Shown here piece after piece: positions 1 to 6,932 of a stretch of DNA of 27,461 bases. Location of the stretch: the NCBI GenBank assembly GCA_964628385.1, contig CAZVOD010000063.1, positions 1 to 27,461 on the forward strand. Reading direction: 5' to 3'. The stretch is from JANQPA01 sp964628385 (GTDB lineage: Bacteria > Bacteroidota > Bacteroidia > Chitinophagales > Saprospiraceae). The translations under genes and the position numbers were made by a program. Under the pieces are notes generated by a model. The model was given only the letters and a program-made list of their open reading frames with translations, did not search any database and had not been told where the DNA came from. The first letter of the stretch is position 1, and the number at the start of each line of letters is the position of its first letter.

Positions 1-8
1 AGATACTG

Positions 9-58
9 AAAAAAAGCTCCCCCCTTCTGGCGAAAGCCGGAAGGGGGGCTTTTTTATT
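9..58. terminator. Rho-independent terminator, probably bidirectional
   Basis: A 13-bp stem (19-31 with 36-48, including one T-G pair) closes on a GAAA tetraloop. It is GC-rich, with six C facing six G. A run of T follows on the plus strand (50-55) and a run of A precedes it (9-15), so it can stop transcription from either side. No coding sequence is visible to its left within the window; it presumably ends a gene outside the window. Confidence 0.85.
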
Positions 59-149
59 TAGGGGCATGTTTTCCACAATTTCCATTAATTCACTATTTTA
101 CAATTTATTATCCGAATTATCTTTTTTCAAAAAAAAGTTAAACCAAACT

Positions 150-1715
150 ATGAAGTATCTATTGCTTATTTTTTGCCTTGTAGCATTTGTATCTACGATT
201 ACTGATGCTCAGACACAGTTAGAAGCTGAGGCTGATCTTTTGAAGAAATATATGAACACCATTACTGCTGAAGAGCTAAAGGCTCACTTGTATACCATTG
301 CCTCTGATGATTTTGAGGGTAGAGAAACAGGAACCAAAGGGCAGGCCATGGCGGCTAATTATATTTCAAAGCATTTCCTGGATAATGGCTTATATGGTCC
401 AATGAAAGATAATCCCAATCCACATTTTCAGACTATTCCATTTAGAGCGAAACAAGTAGGAACGGCTGAAATGGGGAATGAAAATTACGAGTTGAATTAT
501 CCCAATGATTTCGTTAGTACCTCTTTGTTTAATTTGGATTTGGAAGGCCAGGATTTGGTCTTCCTGGGGTATGGGATAGAAAAAGACACTTACAACGACT
601 TTGAGGGGCTGGATATCAGCGGGAAAGGAGTGGTTCTGCTCGATGGTAATATCACAGGAGAGAAAACCAAGGAAATGATAGGGGAGAGAAAGAGGATGAG
701 GACAAGAGTCAATGAGCTTAAGGAGAAAGGTGCTGCATTTGTAATGGTAACCTTCCCTACGGAAGAAGAATTTCAAGGGCGCTTTGCATACTTTGGAGCT
801 TATGCCAGTAAGCCAAGGTTGAGTATGGGCGCCAAAGATGAAGGTAGTGAAGGCTATCCTCAGTTTTTAGCATCGCCAACAGCTTTAGCAAAACTGATAG
901 GAGAAAAGCCTGAGAAGTTTTTTAAAACCTTACAAAAAAATATTGAGAAAGGAACATCAATGGGTGGACTTTACACCACAAAAGTGAACGCTAGTGTGAG
1001 CTACGCCAACCGCCTGGTGACTTCTGATAATGTGCTGGGGTATCTGGAAGGAAGTGATCTTAAAGATGAGCTTATCGTTATTACCGCTCACTATGATCAC
1101 GTAGGTATCAACAATGGTAAGGTATATAATGGCGCAGACGATGATGGCTCAGGGACAGTAGGTTTACTGGAGGTAGTCAATGCTTTTGCAAGTGCCGCAG
1201 AAGATGGAAACAGACCAAGAAGAAGTATTTTATTCATGACTGTAACAGGAGAGGAAAAAGGCCTTTTGGGGTCTCGTTACTATTCTGAAAACCCCGTATA
1301 CGATATGGATAAAACTATTACCAATTTGAATATTGATATGATTGGTAGAGTGGATCCTGATCATGAAAATGATCCCAACTATGTATACATTATTGGGTCA
1401 ACCATGCTGTCTGCTGATTTACACAATGTACATGAAGCAGTTTCCAGTACCTATCTGCCTGACTTCAAAATGGATTATAAATACAATAGTAAGGACGATC
1501 CCAATCGATTCTACTATCGTTCAGATCATTACAATTTTGCCAAGAATGATATCCCTGTAATTTTTTACTTTAATGGAACTCACGAGGATTATCATCAGGC
1601 TACTGATACACCAGATAAAATCAACTATGATATATTGGCTAAAAGAGCTCAGCTGGTATTTGCCACAGCATGGGAATTAGCTAACCGTGATAAAAAACCA
1701 GCGTTGAACGAATAG
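150..1715 (+). CDS. Exported M28-family zinc metallopeptidase with PA-like insert
   Basis: A 521-residue protein. I place the start at 150 rather than at the earlier in-frame ATG at 66, because 150 begins a clean signal peptide (MKYLLLIFC..., cleaved near TDA-Q, about residue 20). The M28 metal site is complete: AHYDH (about residues 313-317), GADDDGSG (about 328-335), GEEKG with the catalytic Glu followed by a ligand Glu (about 367-371), NIDMIG, and a C-terminal HQATDTPDK supplying the last His. The segment of about residues 120-290 between the N-terminal part and the catalytic core fits the protease-associated (PA) insert common in this family. M28 enzymes are aminopeptidases or carboxypeptidases with two Zn ions; this one should act in the periplasm or outside the cell. 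No T9SS tail is seen. It stands alone, with a hairpin just after it. Substrate cannot be read from sequence. Confidence 0.93.
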   Translation: MKYLLLIFCLVAFVSTITDAQTQLEAEADLLKKYMNTITAEELKAHLYTIASDDFEGRETGTKGQAMAANYISKHFLDNGLYGPMKDNPNPHFQTIPFRAKQVGTAEMGNENYELNYPNDFVSTSLFNLDLEGQDLVFLGYGIEKDTYNDFEGLDISGKGVVLLDGNITGEKTKEMIGERKRMRTRVNELKEKGAAFVMVTFPTEEEFQGRFAYFGAYASKPRLSMGAKDEGSEGYPQFLASPTALAKLIGEKPEKFFKTLQKNIEKGTSMGGLYTTKVNASVSYANRLVTSDNVLGYLEGSDLKDELIVITAHYDHVGINNGKVYNGADDDGSGTVGLLEVVNAFASAAEDGNRPRRSILFMTVTGEEKGLLGSRYYSENPVYDMDKTITNLNIDMIGRVDPDHENDPNYVYIIGSTMLSADLHNVHEAVSSTYLPDFKMDYKYNSKDDPNRFYYRSDHYNFAKNDIPVIFYFNGTHEDYHQATDTPDKINYDILAKRAQLVFATAWELANRDKKPALNE

Positions 1716-1758
1716 ACTGATTGGCATGACATTGCTCGCTAAGGAGTAAGTAGCTGTA

Positions 1759-1790
1759 CATGAGTCATCCCAAACCTGGGATGGCTCATG
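1759..1790 (+). terminator. Hairpin after the M28 peptidase gene
   Basis: A 14-bp stem (1759-1772 with 1777-1790, one G-T pair) with a 4-nt AACC loop lies 44 bases past the peptidase stop. It lacks a good T run, so it may be a weak or factor-dependent terminator or a transcript 3-prime stabiliser. The remainder of 1716-2007 shows nothing else I can support. Confidence 0.5.
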
Positions 1791-2007
1791 GCATTTCCTA
1801 GGTTTAGTCTTGTAATTGGAAAAATTGTAGGCCTTACCCTTATTGGAATACAGTGAGCCTAGCCCAATTTCTTTACCTATTTTTCTTATATCTACCTCTA
1901 ACCCTGACGGGATTGTATTAAATTATATATTTTTGACCTCATCATCATAAGCCACAGTGGGTTGAGTCAGGGGGTACTGAGCATTAGAGCTGCTAATAGG
2001 GCATCCC

Positions 2008-3045
2008 TTAATCAATTACCTGGAGAAAAGACTTGTCTTCCAAACTGGCATAAAAAGACTCCAGGTATTTAAGAATATCTCTTCGGGAAGCGCCATTGAT
2101 CAGCTTGAAGTTTTGTACCATATCAAAAGCCTCTTGTTTCTTATAAAGAAAATGATCGATGTAAGGTAGTATTTCTTTCGCATCATCACATTTTCCTAAA
2201 AAGACCCTTTCCCTAACCGTTTTGAGTCCATAATCTGTATTGGGTAGAGCATAGCTTGCATTCACCAGGCCCGAAAAATCAAAGTCATAAGGAACTGCAC
2301 AGAATTTTTTGCTATTATCCATCTCCAATAACTTAAGGTTCCTGTTCAATTCGATTGACCAGTCGGAGTTACCAATCATATATTGGAAAAGGGCATTGAT
2401 ATGTATGTTGCTCAGGTCAAACTTTTCTTTGGGTACGGAAAAACAGTCATCACAAACTTTACCATCCAGCCTTTTTTCCATCGTTTCTTCATCTTCAATG
2501 ATCATACCTATACGAGTGAATTTTTTTCCACTCTCTGTATCGTCGTATTTAATTTTGACCAGCTGAGTTCTGAAAAACTTATCAGAATAGATGGGATACA
2601 ACTGATAGGCCAAATACTCGCGAAGAACGTTTTCTTTGCCAGACGGATCATCGAGGCAATGAGTAACTAGCTTAAAATCATTATGCCTTTTCAGACCCTG
2701 TTCTTCTAGGTCATCCTTTTTAAACTTCAATTTGATAGGAGGGAAATCACAAATACGCCTTCTGTATTTTCCCCGCGCTTTGATCCTGATATTCCATGTT
2801 GAATAGTCTTTCTTACCCTCAAAAACTTTCAGCGTGGCTGGTAAGTATTCATCCCTTTTTTTTAGACTGTCTAGCTGGTCAAAGCTGAAGCCTAACTCCA
2901 GGGTCCGGAATGATTCGGTTTCGATAAGGTCAAAAAAGGTTCCTTTTTTTCCAACATATTCATCTTGGGCGGTAAGCTGTAATGTAAAAAGAAGAGAAAA
3001 AAAGATGGTAGCTACCGGAATAATGGATTGGATTAGTATTTTCAT
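2008..3045 (-). CDS. Exported CotH-like (spore coat kinase fold) protein
   Basis: A 345-residue protein with an N-terminal signal peptide ending near LTAQ (about residue 27). The body carries the hallmarks of the CotH family: a basic RIKARGKYRRR strand followed by FPPIKLKF (about 87-107), a NDFKL...ENVLREYLAYQLY segment (about 122-150), an NSDWSIELNRNLKLL segment (226-240) in the place of the catalytic loop, and VPYDFDFSGL (251-260) in the place of the metal-binding DFD/DFG loop. CotH proteins are atypical kinases that phosphorylate Ser in proteins; in Bacteroidota many exported homologues have no known role. The Asp residues D228, D254 and D256 are retained, so activity is possible. A minus-strand terminator just upstream (3077-3117) suggests it has its own promoter, though I see no clear TAnnTTTG box. 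Family call is by motif only. Confidence 0.65.
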   Translation of the reverse strand: MKILIQSIIPVATIFFSLLFTLQLTAQDEYVGKKGTFFDLIETESFRTLELGFSFDQLDSLKKRDEYLPATLKVFEGKKDYSTWNIRIKARGKYRRRICDFPPIKLKFKKDDLEEQGLKRHNDFKLVTHCLDDPSGKENVLREYLAYQLYPIYSDKFFRTQLVKIKYDDTESGKKFTRIGMIIEDEETMEKRLDGKVCDDCFSVPKEKFDLSNIHINALFQYMIGNSDWSIELNRNLKLLEMDNSKKFCAVPYDFDFSGLVNASYALPNTDYGLKTVRERVFLGKCDDAKEILPYIDHFLYKKQEAFDMVQNFKLINGASRRDILKYLESFYASLEDKSFLQVID

Positions 3046-3076
3046 ATTGATTAGAGATTGATTAAGAAATCGACTC

Positions 3077-3117
3077 TAAATTAAAATAAAAAGTCAACAC
3101 CTAAAAAGATGTTGACT
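3077..3117 (-). terminator. Rho-independent terminator, minus strand
   Basis: Perfect 8-bp stem AGTCAACA/TGTTGACT (3092-3099 with 3110-3117), a 10-nt loop, and, read on the minus strand, an immediate TTTTTATTTTAATTT tract. It lies between the short minus-strand ORF at 3137-3373 and the start of the CotH-like gene, so it terminates something transcribed leftward from beyond 3120. Confidence 0.8.
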
Positions 3118-3136
3118 ACGAGGTGCATTAGTAAAT

Positions 3137-3373
3137 CTAATTTAAGTAAGCTAAACCTTTTATCTTGGCTGGGGTAAAGCCGCTGCCTAAGGATCTGAAA
3201 AAGCAACCCACATAACCAGCCGCCTCTTTTCTGGCCTCCAACTGCTCAAGGTCAAGGTGCAGCTCAGCTACGATTATTTGCTCTCCAAAAAAAGCATCAA
3301 ATACAGAGTGTGTCGTAGCTTTGAGTGCTGAGACACAATAGAATAAAACGACCAGAAATGTAGCTGCCGACAA
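3137..3373 (-). CDS. Possible small membrane peptide, unrecognised
   Basis: A 78-residue ORF that I do not recognise. The only start-like codon in frame is TTG at 3373; an in-frame stop lies 17 codons upstream and no ATG is available. A hydrophobic stretch (about residues 2-17, SAATFLVVLFYCVSAL) could be a membrane anchor or signal, followed by a short acidic and then basic soluble part. What argues for a real transcript is the strong minus-strand terminator 20 bases beyond its stop codon. What argues against it is the TTG start, the lack of any recognised family and the small size. It could instead be a small RNA or the decayed end of a gene. Confidence 0.3.
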   Translation of the reverse strand: MSAATFLVVLFYCVSALKATTHSVFDAFFGEQIIVAELHLDLEQLEARKEAAGYVGCFFRSLGSGFTPAKIKGLAYLN

Positions 3374-3710
3374 GTAATATGTCGCTTTTTTTAATACACG
3401 GTGTGTTTTTGATTATTTTGGTATTTATTAAACTTGTTAAGATGAGAGATCTAAATCCGCCTAATTTTTACGGATAACTCTGTGATCGCTCACGTTTTCG
3501 TTAATTAAATATATCTGTAAGCTAAAGGGAATAGCTGTTGGTATCCATTTTTATAGGTGAAATGGAGAGAATAAACGACAAAAGTGCCAGCCTACCTGAG
3601 TTATATCGTTCTGGAATAGAGGTTTTTTTACAAATTATATTGGTAGAAATAGTGATGCTATTGGTAGGAAAAATTGACTACAACTCTAAATTGCCTGTAA
3701 TTTAAAGAGC
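3374..3710. other. AT-rich gap without a recognisable gene
   Basis: About 340 bases between the minus-strand short ORF and the plus-strand membrane protein. It must hold the promoters for one or both, but I find no exact TAnnTTTG box, no clear hairpin and no coding signal. Confidence 0.5.
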
Positions 3711-4358
3711 ATGAGAAGTATCATATTTTTTATACTCCGGCTGTTATTCTTTATTGTATTGCCTTTCATCGTACTGATACGAAGTAGTGTATATCTACAT
3801 ATTGAATATTATCTGAATCCGTGGTTATCTGTGATAGGCGGCGTTCTGGCCAGTGCCACCCTCTTGCTGCTATATGTACTATACCACAGTTATAAGTATA
3901 CTGGAAGTTTTGACGGAGTCATCAAGGTGAAAAGAGCTTATTGGCTGACAATAGCACTGGTGGGCGTATATTGTGCACCGATAATATTGTTCGTAGCTGC
4001 TGCCAATACCAAAGGAGAGGAAGTGCAAAAAGAATATCGATCATTGCATCCTGTGCTTCGGCTAAGTATTGGAACTTTAATAATTTTGGAAAAAGACCTA
4101 ATCATAACAGATGCTAATCGAGTTCCTGAAGATTATAGAAAAATGGGATTACCTACCAGAAGTCATTCTTTGCACTACAAGCAATCCAGCGAGTATGTAC
4201 ATGCCGTAGATTTGAGGACCAGGGGGCATAGCTGGCTACGCAATTCGCTTGTTCAGAAGTATTTTGATTTAATGGGATTTAATACCCTACGGCATATAGG
4301 CACAGATGATCATCTGCATGTTTCAATATTCAGTCACGATAGGCCATATGGTATCTAA
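3711..4358 (+). CDS. Membrane protein with C-terminal M15/Hedgehog-peptidase-like domain (putative)
   Basis: A 215-residue protein. Three hydrophobic segments (about residues 4-24, 38-58 and 78-98) anchor it in the membrane; a soluble domain of about 115 residues follows. That domain contains ITDANR (132-137), SHSLHYK (151-157), HAVDLRT (164-170) and, near the end, DDHLHVSIF (199-207). The order resembles the zinc site of the M15 D-Ala-D-Ala peptidase/Hedgehog fold: a TSGYR-like strand, an SxHxxGxAxD signature carrying His and Asp ligands, and a final His in an HxH strand. If so, H155, D167 and H203 would be the ligands, with about five extra residues between H155 and D167. I know of no close family, and the catalytic acid is not obvious, so it may be an inactive or divergent relative. 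It converges on the next gene, with a shared hairpin between them. Confidence 0.5.
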   Translation: MRSIIFFILRLLFFIVLPFIVLIRSSVYLHIEYYLNPWLSVIGGVLASATLLLLYVLYHSYKYTGSFDGVIKVKRAYWLTIALVGVYCAPIILFVAAANTKGEEVQKEYRSLHPVLRLSIGTLIILEKDLIITDANRVPEDYRKMGLPTRSHSLHYKQSSEYVHAVDLRTRGHSWLRNSLVQKYFDLMGFNTLRHIGTDDHLHVSIFSHDRPYGI

Positions 4359-4401
4359 GCACTGCTTTCCAGAAAAATTATCATTTCCCTGAAAGCAGTG
4401 C
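4359..4401. terminator. Hairpin between convergent genes
   Basis: An 11-bp perfect stem GCACTGCTTTC/GAAAGCAGTGC (4359-4369 with 4391-4401) with a 21-nt AT-rich loop starts right after the stop codon at 4358. No long T run follows on either side. Just beyond it the motif AGTGCCGnnAAAAG is repeated (4396 and 4421). It probably ends both convergent transcripts. Confidence 0.5.
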
Positions 4402-4449
4402 CGGCAAAAGATTTCTTTGAAGTGCCGATAAAAGGGCAGGTTCAGCATT

Positions 4450-5088
4450 TTATTCTACTGATAGACTTTTGATTACTTTTCTGGAGGAGTAAGTTTTTGA
4501 ATTAGGAGAGTATACATCAATTTTATCGTATGTGATACGCACCTTCTTTCCAATCATTGCCTCCGGATTACTTCTGAATGCTGCTTCTCCTTCAAACTGA
4601 TTTAGCCACATAAAGGCAGAAAGCGCTCCAGAACCGTCTTCTAGCTGAATGAAAGTGATATCTTTTCCAACAATTCCTTTGACTGTACCACTGACAGCGG
4701 CATATTCAGATTTCGAATCGCTGGCTTTTGAAGGGCTCGATGAAGCAGTACCCGTTTGTCCCTGCTGGGTAGCCATTCTCATCATGACATCCGGGCACTT
4801 AGAAGCCATTTTGAGCGCCATTTTCTGGCTGAATTCATTCATTTTTTTCTGATCAGTCATATCGACGTTAATGGCCTTTAACTTCTCCTGATCTATTGTC
4901 ATTAGGTTTTGCAGCATACAAAGCCCTAGTTTTTCCTGGATTGCCTGCTGTTCCATGCTGGAAAAGTCAAGTTCCTTGGCACAACTACAAGCCTTCTCTG
5001 CTATTTGATCCGTTAAATCGTCATCCTGAGCATATGTCGTTACCAGACCGAGTGCTAAAAAGCAAAAAATCAATTGGATTTTCTTCAT
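4450..5088 (-). CDS. Exported protein of unknown function, Cys-containing N-domain plus OB-like C-domain
   Basis: A 212-residue protein with a signal peptide cleaved after TTYA (about residue 20). The N-terminal half is helical and carries four Cys (CSC at about 34-36, LGLC at about 57, SKC at about 98), a pattern seen in small exported Bacteroidota proteins and probably disulfide-bonded. A Ser/Thr/Gly-rich linker (about 108-127) leads to a beta-rich C-terminal domain (about 129-212) with GTVKGI...ITFIQLEDGSG...KVRITYDKIDVYSP, reminiscent of an OB fold. No catalytic motif is visible and I give no function. The gene is monocistronic, tail to tail with the preceding membrane protein gene. Confidence 0.8.
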   Translation of the reverse strand: MKKIQLIFCFLALGLVTTYAQDDDLTDQIAEKACSCAKELDFSSMEQQAIQEKLGLCMLQNLMTIDQEKLKAINVDMTDQKKMNEFSQKMALKMASKCPDVMMRMATQQGQTGTASSSPSKASDSKSEYAAVSGTVKGIVGKDITFIQLEDGSGALSAFMWLNQFEGEAAFRSNPEAMIGKKVRITYDKIDVYSPNSKTYSSRKVIKSLSVE

Positions 5089-5502
5089 TTTTTGATTATT
5101 AATTTTAAAATTACAATAAAATCAAAAGGTTTGTAATAACCCCTGATCCTTTTTGTACTTACTTGTTTTTGATGAATATCAAAGGTGTTCAATCACTCTA
5201 TTAAAACATACATCCCCAAAAACAGTTGCACTTTTAGTATATTGGAAATATTTTTTTGTACGCTTTATATGTTCATTTCTCAGTATAATGACTCCTTTTT
5301 CCTAGAAATAATGCAACGAATATCATTTCTGCATCAGCCTTAGGGCATTGCGATGCTATTTTTGGTAAAATCTTTCATTCATTTACTGCCTAATTACTCC
5401 AAATACAATTGACAATCCTCATTGCACTATTGTGCAGCTTAGTATCTTTTAACCCAAGAGGGAGAATATGAATTTGGGAAAGCTGTTAGGTACATTTTTT
5501 AA
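5089..5502. other. Non-coding gap, nothing identified
   Basis: AT-rich sequence between the start of the minus-strand exported protein and the end of the MFS remnant. All frames are broken by stops. It must contain the promoter of the gene starting at 5088, but no clean box is visible. It may hold further decayed sequence of the MFS gene that can no longer be recognised. Confidence 0.5.
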
Positions 5503-5820
5503 CTATAATCCGGAGGTCTTGATTTTTAGAGTAAGGAAAAATATGATAATCATAACACTTGTAGAAACTAAAAAGAGTACAGGGCCTGCAAGTATTAGGG
5601 TTTTATCAGCTACTCTGCTGTTAAGGTAGCTCAAAACAGGGCTCTAAACTGTCATCATCAGTAAGCTTACAAAAGTAAAGAAGAAGCCTAATTCCAGAGA
5701 AGTCAAGCCGAGGTTATTCATGGCCACTACAGGGAAGCCGGCGTAAAAAAAGTTAAAGCCCAGCATGGTAATAAAATGAACCAGCAATACGGGTAAGAAT
5801 GAAGGCTTATTCATAGCCAT
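5503..5820 (-). pseudogene. MFS transporter remnant (in-frame stop, truncated at both ends)
   Basis: Minus-strand translation from ATG 5820 gives MAMNKPSFLPVLLVHFITM, then LGFNFFYAGFPVVAM..LGLTSLELGFFF, until TAG at 5644-5646. The same frame then continues without a shift as SPVLSYLNSRVADKTLILAG, then PVLFLVSTSVMIIIFF, to a second TAG at 5503-5505. This is the transmembrane helix - QGP(x)LS(x)LS(x)R(x)(D/G) loop - helix pattern of a major facilitator half. The first TAG is one base from CAG (Gln), which is what the loop motif expects. Only about 105 codons survive of a family usually near 400, so the gene is dead. The surviving part could be the start of either the N- or the C-terminal half. 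A hairpin with a T-run sits directly upstream. Confidence 0.8.
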
Positions 5821-5822
5821 AA

Positions 5823-5860
5823 AAAATAAATGCCGAAGCAGGCGGTAATCTGCTTCGGCA
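5823..5860. terminator. Perfect hairpin beside the MFS remnant
   Basis: An 11-bp perfect stem TGCCGAAGCAG/CTGCTTCGGCA (5831-5841 with 5850-5860) with an 8-nt loop. On the minus strand it is followed by TTTATTTTTT, ending at the ATG of the MFS remnant, so it is a credible minus-strand terminator that would separate the remnant from any upstream promoter. On the plus strand it is followed by ATTTATAAAT. Confidence 0.65.
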
Positions 5861-6023
5861 ATTTATAAATATAATCCCATAAACACTTTGATATATAAAC
5901 ATACACCTGGGCTTGTTTATTGTTTTGCTCCGGCTTTTTCCCCTCTTTATTTGGATCAAATCCAGAGCTCCCCAAATTATTGTAAGTTTGAAAGCAAAAC
6001 TAAGTGCTTTGTTTGGTTTATAG

Positions 6024-6087
6024 AATGCTATTTTGATTGTAAAATCAATGTTTAGCTATTTTGGGGTTAAAATAGCATTACTTTTTG
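6024..6087 (+). promoter_or_regulatory. Competing hairpins upstream of the small exported protein
   Basis: The 8-mer GCTATTTT occurs at 6027-6034 and 6055-6062, and its complement AAAATAGC at 6069-6076. The right copy can therefore pair with either left copy: an 11-bp outer stem (6024-6034 with 6069-6079) or an 8-bp local hairpin (6055-6062 with 6069-6076, loop GGGGTT). The local hairpin is followed shortly by TTTTT (6082-6086). A further small hairpin (6033-6038 with 6043-6048) sits inside the outer stem. This looks like an attenuator layout, but the predicted -7 box at 6123 lies downstream of it, so it would matter only for a transcript started farther upstream. Confidence 0.35.
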
Positions 6088-6122
6088 CTAAAAATGAGGT
6101 AGATCGATGTGGAATTTGGCTG

Positions 6123-6130
6123 TATTTTTG
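6123..6130 (+). promoter_or_regulatory. Candidate Bacteroidota -7 box for the gene at 6182
   Basis: TATTTTTG matches the TAnnTTTG -7 consensus exactly and lies 52 bases before the ATG. I do not see a TTG at the usual -33 distance, so support is partial. Confidence 0.4.
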
Positions 6131-6181
6131 TTCGTGTAAAAGTAACACTAACATTTGGCAAAACAACTAAAAAGTACAGAC

Positions 6182-6787
6182 ATGAAAACTTTGAAAATGT
6201 TATTTATTGGTCTACTAAGTATTTTTACAGTCTCTTTGAATGGCTTCAACGACGCTACCAAAATCGACATCCAGGTGGATATTCAGCAGGTAGAAGACCT
6301 TCGAAAGGTTAGCGTAAAATTATCTGGTTTGAAAGGAACGACGACGCTGCAATTGCGCAACAGCGATGATCTTATTCTGGTAAAGGAATCTTTTAATGAG
6401 ACGCATTTTGGAAAAGTTTTTGACCTTTCCAAGTTGAAGGATGGCAGATATGAAATACAAATTCTGACTGGCAACAGAGAGATTGTACAGCCTATTTTCA
6501 AGAACGAGGATCAATTAACTGTAAAAAAGAACTACCGTAAAATGTATTTTTCTCCTGTTGTTAAGGTACAGGGTAATCAAATTGATTTATCCTGGTTTAA
6601 TGGCAGAATTTCGGATATGAAGTTGTCCATTAATGATGATAAGGGAAAAACAATTTATTCGGAGGAAATAAAAAACGTCATTAAAGTAGAAAAGAGATTT
6701 AGACTGGATCAGGCAGAACCTGGCACCTACACTTTCGTTATCAATACTCCGAGAAAGGTATACTACGAATCGATAAAATTGAAGTAA
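6182..6787 (+). CDS. Small exported protein with two beta-sandwich repeats, unknown function
   Basis: A 201-residue protein. The start at 6182 is preferred over the in-frame ATG at 6155 because it opens a standard signal peptide (MKTLKMLFIGLLS..., to about residue 22). The mature part has two similar beta-rich units: about 26-100, ending in LKDGRYEIQILTGNREIVQPIF, and about 112-201, ending in EPGTYTFVINTPRKVYYESI. The pattern 'polar strand, G.. Y.. I' followed by a final strand resembles the DUF3244-type or T9SS type A-like beta domains of Bacteroidota, but the residues that mark a true T9SS tail are not clear. No function is assigned. A strong terminator follows. Confidence 0.75.
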   Translation: MKTLKMLFIGLLSIFTVSLNGFNDATKIDIQVDIQQVEDLRKVSVKLSGLKGTTTLQLRNSDDLILVKESFNETHFGKVFDLSKLKDGRYEIQILTGNREIVQPIFKNEDQLTVKKNYRKMYFSPVVKVQGNQIDLSWFNGRISDMKLSINDDKGKTIYSEEIKNVIKVEKRFRLDQAEPGTYTFVINTPRKVYYESIKLK

Positions 6788-6820
6788 ATAATTGAGTTTT
6801 AGAGTAAGTAAGTGTATTAA

Positions 6821-6870
6821 AGCAAATCCCGAATTTTCAGCACGCTCGAAAATTCGGGATTGCTTATTTT
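6821..6870. terminator. Bidirectional terminator
   Basis: A 14-bp perfect stem AATCCCGAATTTTC/GAAAATTCGGGATT (6825-6838 with 6848-6861), extended by AGC/GCT outside a one-base bulge, and a 9-nt loop. It is followed by TTATTTT. It separates the convergent genes ending at 6787 and 6933. Confidence 0.8.
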
Positions 6871-6932
6871 AAAGGGTACAAGCGTATTTGAATTATACCC
6901 AGCAAGATCATTGGGTGAAAATAATCACCTAT

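Noticed and set aside
1342..1560. 72-codon overlapping frame in the M28 gene
   Set aside because: Shadow of the M28 gene, which holds the metal-binding residues here.
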